Shown here: in pieces, positions 1 through 9,653 of the stretch
Numbering within the stretch: the first letter of the stretch is position 1
Layout: every line of letters begins with the position of its first letter
Source: Alphaproteobacteria bacterium
Lineage (GTDB): Bacteria; Pseudomonadota; Alphaproteobacteria; Puniceispirillales; Puniceispirillaceae
Direction: 5' to 3'
DNA: 60,183 nt
Assembly (NCBI GenBank): GCA_016780765.1
Contig: JADHLH010000007.1
Span: 1 to 60,183, forward strand
Made by a program: the position numbers and the translations under genes
The notes under the pieces: model-generated
What the model was told of the DNA's origin: nothing
Seen by the model: only the letters and a program-made list of their open reading frames with translations
The model's database searches: none

Positions 1-120
1 GGGGTCCCAAGGACACATTTTGGGTTATATTTGAAGGAGTGTGAATGGCGTTTTAATACACCTAACCCAAAACAGCAATTATCACAGATGAAACAATGGG
101 TTAAAAAACATATGGGCTAG
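1..120 (+). mobile_element. IS1595-family transposase, C-terminal fragment (cut by window edge)
   Basis: An open frame runs from the window edge to a TAG at 118-120 and encodes 39 residues including the block HFGLYLKECEWRFN followed by a K/Q-rich tail ending in WVKKHMG. This matches the C-terminal end of ISXO2/IS1595-type DDE transposases as I know them. It is too short for the open-reading-frame length cut-off. The stretch is AT-rich compared with the flanking genes, as expected of a mobile element. The catalytic domain and left end lie outside the window, so intactness cannot be judged. Confidence 0.65.
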
Positions 121-137
121 TTATCTAGGACAGCCCC
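119..137. repeat. Probable right terminal inverted repeat of the IS
   Basis: Directly after the transposase stop lies agttatctaggacagcccc; read on the other strand this begins GGGGCTGTCC, the style of IS1595-family ends. The matching left end is outside the window, so the call rests on position and on G-rich terminal sequence. No target duplication can be assessed. Confidence 0.5.
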
Positions 138-224
138 TTCAACAATTTGTGTAGAAAGTGGTTAATGGCATGCAGGCTCTGACACATGACCGCGAAGGCC
201 AACAGACTTGTACGAGATTCGGGT

Positions 225-340
225 ATGATGGAATCTCTGCACACACATGCCAGCCCGCTGGGTGTGTTGGTGACAACCAGTATTGCAACCAGCATGGCCA
301 CTCAGATCACGCCGGGCCCGAATAACGTCATCATGCTGAT
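225..340 (+). pseudogene. LysE/RhtB-family exporter remnant (N-terminus only)
   Basis: The frame reads MMESLHTHASPLGVLV and then TSIATSMATQITPGPNNVIML. The ITPGPNN motif at the end of the first hydrophobic segment is the hallmark of the LysE/RhtB amino-acid exporter N-terminus. Similarity stops at about 340 and the frame runs straight into the gabD terminator and 3' end, so five of six membrane segments are missing. It sits about 90 bp from the IS end, so loss by IS-associated deletion or recombination is plausible. This is a fossil, not a functional gene. Confidence 0.6.
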
Positions 341-354
341 CCGGGAAAATCATC

Positions 355-385
355 AAAAAAGGGCATGCAGTCTGTCTGCACGCCC
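355..385 (-). terminator. Rho-independent terminator of gabD
   Basis: On the minus strand a 10-bp stem (GGGCGTGCAG paired with CTGCATGCCC, one G-U pair, five-base loop) is followed by six T residues (355-360 as A on the plus strand). It lies 32 bp past the gabD stop. Confidence 0.85.
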
Positions 386-416
386 CTTTCACTTTATCGC
401 ACGACGTCTCGGCCGG

Positions 417-1868
417 TCAGATGCCGACGCAGACGAATTTTATCTCCAGAAATTCGTCGATGCCGTATTTTGATCCCTCACGTCCGAGGCCGGAACTTTT
501 CACCCCGCCAAACGGGCCGACTTCTGACGAGAAAATGCCGGTATTGGCTGAAACCATGCCATATTCCAGCGCCTCGCTGACGCGGAACAGACGCGATGTG
601 TTGTTGGTAAAGATGTAGGCAGCCAAGCCAAACTCGGTATCATTCGCCATGGCCACCGCCTCATCATCACTGGAAAAGCGGAACAGGCCGGCAACCGGGC
701 CGAACGTCTCTTCGGTGAACATCTGCATGTCGGATGACATGTCGGTCAGCACGGTCGGCTCGTAGAAGGTGCCACCACGCGCATGCGGCTTGCCGCCGGT
801 TTGCACCTTGGCACCCTTGGCGATGGCATCGGCAACATGGCGTTCAACCTTGGCAAAGCCCTGATCATCAATAATCGGGCCCTGTTCAACGCCCTCTTCA
901 AAGCCGCTGCCAACCTTCATGGCGGCAGATGTTTCAGCAAGACGGCGAGCAAACTCGTCATAGATACCATCCTGCACGAACATCCGGTTGGCACAGACAC
1001 AGGTCTGGCCGGCATTGCGATATTTCGACGCCATAGCACCGGCAATGGCTATATCCATATCGGCATCATCAAACACGATCAGCGGTGCGTTGCCGCCCAG
1101 CTCCAGGCTCATCTTCTTGAGTGTGTCTGCACTCTGACGCATGAGGATGCGGCCGACTTCGGTTGAACCGGTAAAGGTCATCTTGCGGATACGGTCATCA
1201 TCGCACAGCGCGCTGCCCATGGCCGGTGCATCCATACCGGTCACGATATTCATCACACCGGCAGGCAGTCCGGCCCGGTGGGCCAGTTCAGCAAGGGCCA
1301 GCGCCGACAGCGGTGTTTGTTCGGCCGGCTTCAGCACGCAGGAACAGCCCGCGGCAATGCCCGGTGCCACCTTGCGGGTGATCATCGCGATCGGGAAGTT
1401 CCACGGGGTAATCGCGCCGAACACGCCGATCGGCTGTTTGAAGGTCAGAAACCTCTTGTCGGGGATCGGGCTTTCCATCACATCGCCGCAGACGCGGCGC
1501 GCCTCTTCGGCAAACCAGTCGATAAAGCTGGCACCATAGACAATTTCGCCGCGCGCCTCGGCCAGTGGCTTGCCCATTTCGGTGGTCAGGATAATCGCCA
1601 GATCATCGGCATTCGCCATGATCAGATCATACCATTTGCGCATCACCATGGCGCGATCTTTGGCCGTGCGGGCGGCCCATTCCTTTTGTGCTGGAACAGC
1701 CGCATCAATGGCGGCGGTAACATCACTGGCACCAAGATCGGCAACCTCGGCCACAATGTCGCCAGTGGCCGGATTGGTGACGGCAAAGCGCTTGTCACCG
1801 GCGGCCGTGGTCCAGGCACCGTTTACGTAGGAATCGACACGAAGCAGCGAAGGATCGTTCAGGTTCAT
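417..1868 (-). CDS. gabD: NAD(P)-dependent succinate-semialdehyde dehydrogenase
   Basis: 483-residue aldehyde dehydrogenase, the usual GabD length; it would oxidise succinate semialdehyde to succinate at the end of GABA-type degradation in the cytosol. Visible motifs are the coenzyme-binding FTGSTEVGR, the general-base segment LELGGNAP and the nucleophile segment GQTCVCANR. The C-terminal EVGPFGGVKSSGLGREGSKYG block is typical of the GabD branch. I chose the ATG at 1868 because a GGGAGA ribosome site lies about 12 bases upstream and the encoded MNLNDPSLLR start aligns with the family; an upstream start at 1925 would add 19 unlikely residues. A strong terminator follows the gene. Glutarate semialdehyde is an alternative substrate. 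Confidence 0.88.
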   Translation of the reverse strand: MNLNDPSLLRVDSYVNGAWTTAAGDKRFAVTNPATGDIVAEVADLGASDVTAAIDAAVPAQKEWAARTAKDRAMVMRKWYDLIMANADDLAIILTTEMGKPLAEARGEIVYGASFIDWFAEEARRVCGDVMESPIPDKRFLTFKQPIGVFGAITPWNFPIAMITRKVAPGIAAGCSCVLKPAEQTPLSALALAELAHRAGLPAGVMNIVTGMDAPAMGSALCDDDRIRKMTFTGSTEVGRILMRQSADTLKKMSLELGGNAPLIVFDDADMDIAIAGAMASKYRNAGQTCVCANRMFVQDGIYDEFARRLAETSAAMKVGSGFEEGVEQGPIIDDQGFAKVERHVADAIAKGAKVQTGGKPHARGGTFYEPTVLTDMSSDMQMFTEETFGPVAGLFRFSSDDEAVAMANDTEFGLAAYIFTNNTSRLFRVSEALEYGMVSANTGIFSSEVGPFGGVKSSGLGREGSKYGIDEFLEIKFVCVGI

Positions 1869-2053
1869 GGCGTCAAGGTCTCCCGATTTATCAAAGCTAA
1901 TCTCACGATGGCACGGCCATGTCAAAACGGCCCGCCTGTTTATCTGGTGCTCGCCCTGATGTTCAGAACCAGCCCTGACAGATGTGGCTGAGCAGGGGGC
2001 CGCCTGTCAAGGTGGCACGGTGTCAGGTCTGGTCTCCTGTGCAATACGAGGGA

Positions 2054-2671
2054 CTAGTTTTTTGGTGGCAGCTGGCGCCAGGTCATATGTTCGAACGGGC
2101 CGCCGGCATCACCCAGCCTGTGGGCGCGTGCCACCTCGACATAATGAGCAGCCGAGCGAAGATTGACGGCGATATCCCTGTCACCCAGATTGCGCATTTT
2201 CACCGCCGGGCGGCCAGCCCATAATTCACCTTCGGGAACTGTTTTGCTGGGGGTCAGCATGGCACCGGCTGCCAGCATGCCGCCCGGCTCGATCACCGCG
2301 CCATCCATGACAATCGATCCCATGCCGACAAAGCCGCCATCACCAATGGTACAGGCGTGAATGATGGCGCTGTGGCCGATGGTGACATTGTCGCCGATGA
2401 TGGTTGGCAGCTTCACACTGTCGATATGGACACAGGTATTGTCCTGAATATTGGTGTTCTTGCCGACAGTGATATAATTGTTGTCGCCGCGCATCGTGAC
2501 CTGATGCCAGACGCTGCTGTTGGCACCAATGCGGACCGCACCAATGATCGCGGCGGTCGGGGCGACGAATGCGGTGCTGTCAATTTCGGGGACAAGATCC
2601 ATGAAAGCGGCTATATAGGCACGCCGGATATGGGCCCCGGACGGGCCGTTTTCGGTCGGATCATAAGTCAT
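2054..2671 (-). CDS. Gamma-class carbonic anhydrase-like hexapeptide-repeat protein
   Basis: 205-residue left-handed beta-helix protein of the YrdA/PaaY/CaiE group. Hexapeptide turns ([LIV]-G-x4) run through about residues 40-150 (AAIIGAVRIGANSSVW, PTIIGDNVTIGHSAIIH, CTIGDGGFVGMGSIVMDGA). Candidate zinc ligands are the His in CVHID and the two in GHSAIIHAC, as in gamma carbonic anhydrases. The start at 2671 is preceded by AAGGACAG. The upstream alternative at 2713 lacks such a site. It stands alone between gabD and sodB and probably shares a divergent promoter region with sodB. Real carbonic anhydrase activity in this branch is often undetectable, so treat the reaction as unproven. Confidence 0.8.
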   Translation of the reverse strand: MTYDPTENGPSGAHIRRAYIAAFMDLVPEIDSTAFVAPTAAIIGAVRIGANSSVWHQVTMRGDNNYITVGKNTNIQDNTCVHIDSVKLPTIIGDNVTIGHSAIIHACTIGDGGFVGMGSIVMDGAVIEPGGMLAAGAMLTPSKTVPEGELWAGRPAVKMRNLGDRDIAVNLRSAAHYVEVARAHRLGDAGGPFEHMTWRQLPPKN

Positions 2672-2804
2672 TTTCTGTCCTTTCCGGTTTGGTGCTGATG
2701 CGATATCGCGCATCGGCCTGTTTTATTTTTAACTTCCGGCTTTATTGAAAACGAAACGCGGTGGTACAAGATACACCTTAAATCTTAACCCTATGGAGGC
2801 TGAC

Positions 2805-3404
2805 ATGGCATTCACTCTTCCGGACCTACCCTATTCACATGACGCGCTGGCAGAGTTGGGCATGAGCGCCGAAACGCTCGAATATCATCATGATCTGCAT
2901 CACAATGCCTATGTCGTCAACGGCAACAAGCTTGTTTCTGGCACCGAGTGGGAAGGCAAGCCACTCGAAGATATCATCACCGGTACCTATGATAAATCGG
3001 CGGTAGCGCAGAACGGCATTTTCAACAACGCCTCACAGCACTGGAACCACATGCAGTTCTGGGAAATGATGGGTCCCGGCAAGACCGGCATGCCGTCCGA
3101 GCTGGAATCAGCACTCACCGACAGTTTTGGCAGCGTGTCGGCATTCATGGATGAATTCAAGGCTGCTGGCGCTGGCCAGTTCGGTTCAGGCTGGTGCTGG
3201 CTGGTAAAGGCTGCGGATGGCGGGCTGAAGGTTACCAAGACCGAAAACGGCGTGAACCCGCTATGCTTTGGTCAGACGGCGCTTCTGGGCTGTGATGTGT
3301 GGGAGCATTCCTACTACATTGATTTCCGCAACAAGCGGCCTGACTATCTGGCGAACTTCCTCGATAATCTGGTGAATTGGGAGAATGTGGCAAGCCGTCT
3401 CTAG
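2805..3404 (+). CDS. sodB: Iron (or cambialistic) superoxide dismutase
   Basis: 199-residue Fe/Mn-type superoxide dismutase that detoxifies superoxide in the cytoplasm. The N-terminus LPDLPYSHDALAELGMSAETLEYHHDLHH is classical. Metal ligands expected are His28, the His of ASQHWNH, and the Asp and His of CDVWEHSYYIDF; GSGWCWLV is the usual core segment. Features such as FNNASQHWNH favour the iron form, but the metal cannot be fixed by eye. The ATG at 2805 follows TGGAGGCTGAC, a good ribosome site; an in-frame ATG 12 bases earlier overlaps that site. A terminator follows at 3490. Confidence 0.93.
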   Translation: MAFTLPDLPYSHDALAELGMSAETLEYHHDLHHNAYVVNGNKLVSGTEWEGKPLEDIITGTYDKSAVAQNGIFNNASQHWNHMQFWEMMGPGKTGMPSELESALTDSFGSVSAFMDEFKAAGAGQFGSGWCWLVKAADGGLKVTKTENGVNPLCFGQTALLGCDVWEHSYYIDFRNKRPDYLANFLDNLVNWENVASRL

Positions 3405-3433
3405 GCGGACACGCCGGATTATGGCCTTTATAG

Positions 3434-3475
3434 CCTGAATTGATGCCATTTGAATCCGGGCCATTTCAATTCAGG
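3434..3475. repeat. Inverted repeat downstream of sodB
   Basis: Perfect 10-bp arms CCTGAATTGA (3434-3443) and TCAATTCAGG (3466-3475) flank a 22-bp spacer that itself carries gccattt twice. It would form a hairpin in the sodB 3' region, upstream of the real terminator. Confidence 0.55.
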
Positions 3476-3489
3476 TGTGATCATCAATG

Positions 3490-3525
3490 ACCCTGGTCCG
3501 TTTCAGGCGGGCCGGGGTTGTTTTT
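3490..3525 (+). terminator. Rho-independent terminator of sodB
   Basis: Stem ACCCTGGTCCG paired with CGGGCCGGGGT (11 bp with two G-U pairs) followed by TGTTTTT. Confidence 0.85.
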
Positions 3526-3641
3526 GGTCTGTTCATGCAAGTGCCGGTGCCTTTTTTTAACCATGAAGCCGACAAAATGCGCACCTGTTTGCCGGCTAGA
3601 CATCCAACCAGTCGGAAATGTCCATTCAAAGGAGGCCCGAG

Positions 3642-3866
3642 ATGGGTGCAGCACTTCTCGTATTGATCGGCCTTGGTGTGTTCACGAGTGAGTCGATGCA
3701 GACGTTTCGTGAAAACAGCAACGGCAACCCGAAATATGTCATCAGCGTTGTCGGTGATTGCGATACCGGCATTCGCGACAGCGGCTTTGCCTATGCCCCG
3801 TTTGGCGGAATTGTGCTGAAGCAGGTCAATCTTGACGATACTGTCGGCGAAATCTGTTCAGACTGA
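3642..3866 (+). CDS. Small hypothetical membrane-anchored or secreted protein
   Basis: 74-residue protein not recognised. A hydrophobic N-terminus (MGAALLVLIGLGVFT) looks like a signal anchor or uncleaved signal, followed by a polar region with two Cys (GDCDTG and EICSD at the C-terminus) that could form a disulfide outside the cytoplasm. I chose the ATG at 3642 because a consensus AAAGGAGG ribosome site lies 6-7 bases before it; the earlier in-frame ATG at 3618 overlaps nothing comparable. It lies alone between the sodB terminator and the 3' end of argG. The strong ribosome site is the main support that it is translated. Confidence 0.55.
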   Translation: MGAALLVLIGLGVFTSESMQTFRENSNGNPKYVISVVGDCDTGIRDSGFAYAPFGGIVLKQVNLDDTVGEICSD

Positions 3867-3890
3867 CAAATATGTTTTTACTGACGGGGT

Positions 3891-3909
3891 GGCAGGTCAA
3901 AAGCCTGCC
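3891..3909. other. Hairpin between convergent genes
   Basis: GGCAGG and CCTGCC flank a seven-base loop in the 64-bp gap between the small ORF and the argG stop. No T tract follows on either strand, so any terminator role is weak. Confidence 0.3.
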
Positions 3910-3930
3910 ATGGCCGGCATGATTGGCGTG

Positions 3931-5151
3931 TCAGTCAGCGTCACTGACCATGCGACTGACGCGCAGCCGCAAGGCGTTCAGCCGGATAAAGCCATGCGCA
4001 TCGGCGTGATCATAATCCACCGCACCTTCCTCAAAGGTCACCAGATCAGCGTTATACAGCGAATTGGGTGACTTGCGGCCGGTGACAATCACATTGCCCT
4101 TATAGAGTTTGACCCGCACCACACCGCGCACCGCATCACGACAGCTGTCAATGGCGGCCTGCAGCATTTCGCGCTCTGGTGCGAACCAGAACCCGTTATA
4201 GACAAGCTCTGCATAGCGCGGCATCAATTCATCCTTCTGATGCGCTGCGCCGCGATCAAGCGTGATCGATTCCATCGCCCGGCGTGCGGTCAGCAGGATT
4301 GTACCACCCGGGGTTTCATAGACGCCGCGTGATTTCATTCCGACAAAGCGGTTTTCCACCAGATCAAGACGCCCGATGCCGTTTGCCCCGCCAAGCTCGT
4401 TGAGCTTTGCAAGGATTGTGGCCGGCGACATGGCCACACCATCGATGGCCACCGGATCACCAGCCTCAAACGTGATCTCGATTTCGGTTGGGCTGTCTGG
4501 CGCATCCTCGGGCGACACGCTGCGCGAGAAGACATATTCTTCGGGCGCGACCCATGGGTCTTCGAGCACTTTGCCCTCGGCAGAGATATGCAGCAGGTTG
4601 GCATCGACGCTGAACGGCGCTTCACCGCGTTTGTCGCGCGGGATCGGAATCTGGTTCTGCTCGGCATAGGTGATCAGCTTGGTGCGCGATCCCAGATCCC
4701 ATTCCCGCCATGGGGCGATGACCCTGATATCGGGCTGCTGCGCGTAATAGGCGAGTTCGAAACGAACCTGATCATTGCCCTTGCCGGTGGCACCGTGCGA
4801 AACAGCGTCAGCACCCACTTCGCGGGCAATTTCGATCTGGCGTTTGGCAATCAATGGCCGTGCGATCGAGGTGCCAAGAAGATACATGCCCTCATAGAGC
4901 GGGTTGGCGCGGAACATCGGGAATACATAGTCGCGCACAAATTCTTCGCGCAGATCTTCGATGAAAATCTCCTTGATGCCCAGCATCTCAGCTTTCGCGC
5001 GCGCCGGTTCAACCTCTTCACCCTGGCCGATATCGGCGGTGAAGGTTACAACTTCGGCATTGTACTCATCCTGCAGCCAGCGCAGAATGACCGAGGTGTC
5101 GAGCCCGCCCGAATAGGCGAGAACGACTTTTTTGACGTGATCCTGTTTCAT
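3931..5151 (-). CDS. argG: Argininosuccinate synthase
   Basis: 406-residue enzyme joining citrulline and aspartate with ATP to give argininosuccinate, the penultimate step of arginine synthesis. The PP-loop AYSGGLDTS is at residues 12-20. Other family blocks are [41 protein letters not shown] and [13 protein letters not shown]. Length matches the roughly 400-residue norm. The start [13 protein letters not shown] is the only reasonable one. It faces fhs across a 220-bp divergent intergenic region (5152-5371) in which I saw no riboswitch or clear operator. Confidence 0.96.
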   Translation of the reverse strand: MKQDHVKKVVLAYSGGLDTSVILRWLQDEYNAEVVTFTADIGQGEEVEPARAKAEMLGIKEIFIEDLREEFVRDYVFPMFRANPLYEGMYLLGTSIARPLIAKRQIEIAREVGADAVSHGATGKGNDQVRFELAYYAQQPDIRVIAPWREWDLGSRTKLITYAEQNQIPIPRDKRGEAPFSVDANLLHISAEGKVLEDPWVAPEEYVFSRSVSPEDAPDSPTEIEITFEAGDPVAIDGVAMSPATILAKLNELGGANGIGRLDLVENRFVGMKSRGVYETPGGTILLTARRAMESITLDRGAAHQKDELMPRYAELVYNGFWFAPEREMLQAAIDSCRDAVRGVVRVKLYKGNVIVTGRKSPNSLYNADLVTFEEGAVDYDHADAHGFIRLNALRLRVSRMVSDAD

Positions 5152-5371
5152 GGCCGCTGTGATAGCCGATCATGTGGCCCCCCGCAACGCAGATTTTTCG
5201 ATCGCAGTTTTTCGGCGGCGGCAAAGCAGAAATGTCTCTTTCCAGCATTGCGCTGCCTTTTAGCTGGCTGGACGTTTATGTGACGTTTTGTGGCGAGGCC
5301 GTTACAGCCCGCCGCATCCGGTGACGCTAAGTCAGCACACGGTGTCAGTATTTTTCAGAAGGATTCAACCG

Positions 5372-7048
5372 ATGAGCCATCCCACGGACATTGAAATTGC
5401 GCGCGCGGCCAGCAAAATGCCCATTCAGGACATTGGCGCAAAATTGGGCATTTCAGCCAATGACCTTGTCCCCTTCGGACATGACAAGGCCAAGGTGTCG
5501 GCAGAATTCATCGCTGCGCAGGCGGGTCGAGAAGATGGCAAACTGATACTGGTGACGGCGATCAACCCGACACCGGCAGGCGAAGGCAAGACAACGACCA
5601 CTGTCGGGCTGGTCGACGGGCTGAACGCCGTCGGCAAACAGGCGACCGTCTGTATCCGCGAGGCATCTCTTGGTCCGTGTTTCGGCATGAAGGGTGGCGC
5701 GGCGGGCGGCGGCTATGCGCAGGTTGTCCCGATGGAGGATATGAACCTTCATTTCACCGGTGACTTCCACGCCATCACCTCGGCGCATAATCTGTTGTCG
5801 GCGATGATCGACAACCATATTTACTGGGGCAACAAGCTGGATATTGACCAGCGCCGCGTATCATGGCGGCGTGTTGTCGATATGAATGACCGCGCCTTGC
5901 GTGATATTGTCACCAGCCTTGGCGGTGTATCGAACGGATTTCCGCGGCAAGCCGGATTTGATATCACGGTTGCATCCGAGGTCATGGCGATCCTGTGTCT
6001 GGCAAATGATCTTGAAGATTTGCAGCAACGCCTTGGCGATATCATTGTCGCGTATCGGCGGGACCGGACCCCTGTCTTTTGCCGCGATATCAAGGCTGAT
6101 GGCGCGATGACGGTACTGCTGGCGCAGGCATTGCAGCCCAATCTGGTGCAGACGCTGGAAAACAATCCGGCCTTTGTGCATGGCGGCCCGTTTGCCAATA
6201 TCGCGCATGGGTGCAATTCGGTCATTGCCACACAGACAGCGCTGAAATTGTCCGATTATGTGGTGACCGAAGCCGGATTTGGTGCCGATCTTGGTGCCGA
6301 AAAATTCCTGAACATCAAATGCCGCAAGGCCGGCCTGTCGCCAAGTGTTGTCGTGCTGGTGGCAACTGTCCGTGCGATGAAAATGAATGGCGGCGTGGCG
6401 CGGGCCGATCTGGGCACTGAAAATGTGGATGCAGTAAAGGCCGGCTGTGCAAATCTTGGCCGCCATATTGAAAATCTGAAAAGCTTTGGCGTGCCGGTTG
6501 TGGTGGCTGTTAACCATTTCCTCGGCGATACGGATGCCGAGGTGGCGGCGCTTCAGGACTATGTCAGTGCGCAGGGCAGCGAAGCCATTATATCGCGCCA
6601 TTGGGAGCTGGGGTCCAAAGGGTCGGCAGAGCTGGCGACACGGGTGGCTGAAATTGCCGATTCGGATAGCAGCAATTTTGCCCCGATCTATCCTGATGAC
6701 ATGCCGCTGTTCGAGAAGATTGAAACAATTGCCAAGCGTATCTACCGCGCTGACGAGGTGTTGGCCGACAAAAAGATTCGCGACCAGCTTGCCCAGTGGG
6801 AAGAGCAGGGATACGGGCATCTGCCTGTCTGTATGGCCAAGACCCAATACAGCTTCAGCACCGACCCCACACAGCGCGGCGCGCCAACCGGCCATTCAGT
6901 GCCGGTCCGCGAAGTGCGCCTGTCGGCAGGGGCCGGTTTCATCGTTGCCATCTGCGGCGAGATCATGACCATGCCGGGCCTGCCAAGCGTGCCGGCTGCT
7001 GAATCAATCCGGCTGAATGACGACGGCGACATCGAAGGCCTGTTTTAG
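5372..7048 (+). CDS. fhs: Formate--tetrahydrofolate ligase
   Basis: 558-residue ATP-dependent ligase making 10-formyl-tetrahydrofolate from formate, feeding one-carbon units to purine and methionine synthesis or, run in reverse, releasing formate from methyl-group catabolism. The ATP-binding loop [14 protein letters not shown] is near residue 67. Further blocks are [22 protein letters not shown] (in part), FTGDFHAIT, and [14 protein letters not shown]. The chosen ATG follows AGAAGGATTCAACCG. Its neighbour on the other strand ends only 20 bp away. In an organism with betaine and carnitine demethylation genes elsewhere in the window this enzyme is a plausible outlet for methyl carbon, an inference only. 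Confidence 0.96.
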   Translation: MSHPTDIEIARAASKMPIQDIGAKLGISANDLVPFGHDKAKVSAEFIAAQAGREDGKLILVTAINPTPAGEGKTTTTVGLVDGLNAVGKQATVCIREASLGPCFGMKGGAAGGGYAQVVPMEDMNLHFTGDFHAITSAHNLLSAMIDNHIYWGNKLDIDQRRVSWRRVVDMNDRALRDIVTSLGGVSNGFPRQAGFDITVASEVMAILCLANDLEDLQQRLGDIIVAYRRDRTPVFCRDIKADGAMTVLLAQALQPNLVQTLENNPAFVHGGPFANIAHGCNSVIATQTALKLSDYVVTEAGFGADLGAEKFLNIKCRKAGLSPSVVVLVATVRAMKMNGGVARADLGTENVDAVKAGCANLGRHIENLKSFGVPVVVAVNHFLGDTDAEVAALQDYVSAQGSEAIISRHWELGSKGSAELATRVAEIADSDSSNFAPIYPDDMPLFEKIETIAKRIYRADEVLADKKIRDQLAQWEEQGYGHLPVCMAKTQYSFSTDPTQRGAPTGHSVPVREVRLSAGAGFIVAICGEIMTMPGLPSVPAAESIRLNDDGDIEGLF

Positions 7049-7067
7049 GGAATATTATTGTCGCCGG

Positions 7068-9653
7068 TCAGATTTCGCGAAGCAATGGTGCCGGTTTCCG
7101 CCCAAGCGTGCGGGCCGCGCCGATCAACCCCAGGACAGCTGTGCCGGCGGCGCCTGCCATTGTGGTGATCAGAACAAGCCCGAAATCCATCTCGAAGTCG
7201 CTCTGCAATAATGTCTCGATCATTGCCCAGCTGGCAATCGTGCCGATAATCGTCGCGGCAGCAGCAGCCAGTACGCCCAGCAGCGCATATTCCAGAAGCC
7301 AGGCGATGGTGATGGCGATGCGCGTTGCCCCCAGAACTTTCAGAATGACTGAATCGGCAAGGCGCTGCGCCTCGGTGCTGGCCACCGTGCCAGCCAGAAC
7401 AGCAAGCCCGGCAACCAGCGTGACAGCGGCTGTCAGTTGCACTGCCGCGCCCAGCAAGCCGATGACGCGCTGTGCCGTGTCCACGGCTTCACGCACCGAA
7501 ATCGCCGAGATATTGGCAAATTCAGTGGCGACATTGCGCTCTACCGCGGTGGCAGCTGCATCATCATTGGCATAGGTTGTTGCCATCCAGCTGTGCGGCG
7601 CTGCCTCCAGCACCCCGGGGGACAGCACGAAAACGAAATTGATGCTGAAGCTTTCCCACTCAACGTCGCGGATATTGACGATTTCTGCCTTGATGCGCCG
7701 CCCAAGAACATTGAAGACAACGGTATCGCCAACCCACACACCAAGATCGAGCGCCTCTTCCGCGGTCATTGATGCCAGTGGTGGACCGCTGTAATCACTC
7801 TGCCACCAGCTGCCAGCAATAATCTCACCCGTTTCGGGCGGGGTGGCCGACCATGTCAGCGCCCGATCCCCGCGCAATACCCAGGCCGACCCGTTTTTCA
7901 TGTCGAAACTGTCGGATGACCTGCCACCAAGTTCGGAAATACGCCCGCGCAACATCGGCGTGCGGCCCACATCGTTGATGCCGGGCGTGCCCTCGGCGAT
8001 CTGCATGAAGCTGTCAATCTGCGTTGGCTGAATATCGATGAAGAACCAGGCGGGTGCATCCTCGGACACGCGCGTATCGATCTGCCGGCTGATATTCGTC
8101 TGCGACAAGGCGACCGTAACCAGCACTGACAAGCCAAGGCCAAAGGCGATGATCACCGACCGCACCGGTGATCCGGGGCGGGTAATCGCCGACAGCGCAA
8201 GACGGGCCGGCACATAGCGCGGTGCTGGCAGACGGCCCAAACCGCGGACCAATATCTCTCCCAATCCGGCCAGCAGCGCAATGGCTGCCAGTGATCCGCC
8301 GATAAAGCTGGCGGTCAGCATCAGATCACGGGTGGCGGCAAAGGCAAGACCGGCGAGGACCATCAGTGTCACCGCCGCGATACCAAGATAGATGCCGCGC
8401 GGCCGGCCGGCGGGCATGCTGTTCAGCTGACGGAACAGATTGGCAGCGCGCACTTCCTCGGCCTTGGCAAGCGGCCACAGGGCAAACAGGAATGAAGTGA
8501 CGACGCCAAATCCGGCGGCAATGGCAAGCGGCAGCGGATAGATGGCCATTGTGATCGGAACGGTGACGTAGGATGACAGCAGATCAATGGCAAATATCGG
8601 GGCAATAGCGGCCACGACAACCCCGGCAGCAACCCCGGCGCCGGCAATCAGCATCACCTGCAACAGATAGGTGCGAAAAATCAGGCGTGCCGGTGCGCCA
8701 AGGCATTTCAGGGTGGCAATCACCGGCATCCGGCTGGACAGCCAGGCACGCACGGCCCCGGCCACACCAAGGCCGCCAATCAGCAAGGCGGTCAGGCCAA
8801 CAAGAACCAGAAACACCTCGGTGCGGTCGATGAAGACATCAAAGCCGGGGGCCGCATCCAGCAGATCGCGCAGCCGCACGAACCCGTCGGCAGTCGTAGC
8901 TTTCAGGGCGGCGGTGGCGGCCACGCGTTCAGTCTGGTCATCCAGCAGCAGGCGCAGCCGATGGGTGATCATCGCGCCGGGCTGGTCAAGGCCGGTGGCG
9001 GCCAGCGTCTCCATCGACATCAGAACGCGCGGACCAAAGGTGATAAAGCTGACCGACCTGTCCGGCTCATAGGCCAGAATACCGGCAACAGTAACCTCAT
9101 AGCTGCCGATCCGTGCGGTATCGCCGACCTGCAAACCCATGGCGCGGGTCAAAGCCGGATCAATCAGGATGGTGCCGGGGGCCAATGGCAAACTGGCACC
9201 GCCCTCAATTTCCGGTGTGCCAACAATTTCCGGTGTGCCAACAATCTCCGGTGTGCCAACAAGGGGCCAGCTGTCATCAACAGCCTTGAGGGCGACAAGC
9301 TTGCGTTCATCGGCATTCTGCAGCATCGCCCGCATTTCGCGCGTGCGCGCCAGCGTGCCATACTGGCGGGCAAGACTGACCATCTCGGCGGGTGGTTCTG
9401 CATAAAGGGTGCGCATCTCGATATCGCCGCCAAGCAGCAGGCGGGCATTGCCGGAAATGCCATCGCGCATCGCCTCGGCAACCGAACCGACAGTGCCGAT
9501 CGCGGCAACGCCCAGCATCAATGCGCCAAGAAACACCCGGAAACGAGACAGTGATCCGCGAATTTCACGGCGGGCCAGACGCCAGGCAAGGCCCCAGCCG
9601 GAATCGCCAGCTGGCAGCGGTGTGCTGTTATGTGTGCCGGATTGCGATGTCAT
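7068..9653 (-). CDS. ABC transporter permease, YbbP/FtsX-like
   Basis: 861-residue inner-membrane permease of the YbbP type: two MacB/FtsX modules, with membrane segments near the N-terminus, clusters around residues 280-500 (for example VFLVLVGLTALLIGGLGVAGAV and the LIAGAGVAAGVVVAAIAPIF stretch) and four at the C-terminus. The ATG overlaps the stop of the ATPase gene by ATGA (9650-9653), indicating translational coupling. The gene pair lies divergent from tesA, the same order as ybbAP/tesA in E. coli, where a lipid or peptide export role is suspected but unproven. An 18-bp tandem repeat inserts GTPEIV units into the first periplasmic domain. Confidence 0.88.
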   Translation of the reverse strand: MTSQSGTHNSTPLPAGDSGWGLAWRLARREIRGSLSRFRVFLGALMLGVAAIGTVGSVAEAMRDGISGNARLLLGGDIEMRTLYAEPPAEMVSLARQYGTLARTREMRAMLQNADERKLVALKAVDDSWPLVGTPEIVGTPEIVGTPEIEGGASLPLAPGTILIDPALTRAMGLQVGDTARIGSYEVTVAGILAYEPDRSVSFITFGPRVLMSMETLAATGLDQPGAMITHRLRLLLDDQTERVAATAALKATTADGFVRLRDLLDAAPGFDVFIDRTEVFLVLVGLTALLIGGLGVAGAVRAWLSSRMPVIATLKCLGAPARLIFRTYLLQVMLIAGAGVAAGVVVAAIAPIFAIDLLSSYVTVPITMAIYPLPLAIAAGFGVVTSFLFALWPLAKAEEVRAANLFRQLNSMPAGRPRGIYLGIAAVTLMVLAGLAFAATRDLMLTASFIGGSLAAIALLAGLGEILVRGLGRLPAPRYVPARLALSAITRPGSPVRSVIIAFGLGLSVLVTVALSQTNISRQIDTRVSEDAPAWFFIDIQPTQIDSFMQIAEGTPGINDVGRTPMLRGRISELGGRSSDSFDMKNGSAWVLRGDRALTWSATPPETGEIIAGSWWQSDYSGPPLASMTAEEALDLGVWVGDTVVFNVLGRRIKAEIVNIRDVEWESFSINFVFVLSPGVLEAAPHSWMATTYANDDAAATAVERNVATEFANISAISVREAVDTAQRVIGLLGAAVQLTAAVTLVAGLAVLAGTVASTEAQRLADSVILKVLGATRIAITIAWLLEYALLGVLAAAAATIIGTIASWAMIETLLQSDFEMDFGLVLITTMAGAAGTAVLGLIGAARTLGRKPAPLLREI
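9207..9260. repeat. 3 x 18-bp tandem repeat inside the permease gene
   Basis: Three head-to-tail copies of aatttccggtgtgccaac (third copy has one change) encode repeated VGTPEI in the predicted extracytoplasmic domain. The unit is a multiple of three so the frame is kept. Confidence 0.9.

Noticed and set aside
5861-6895. 344-residue minus-strand frame opposite fhs
   Set aside because: Shadow of a fully conserved fhs gene.
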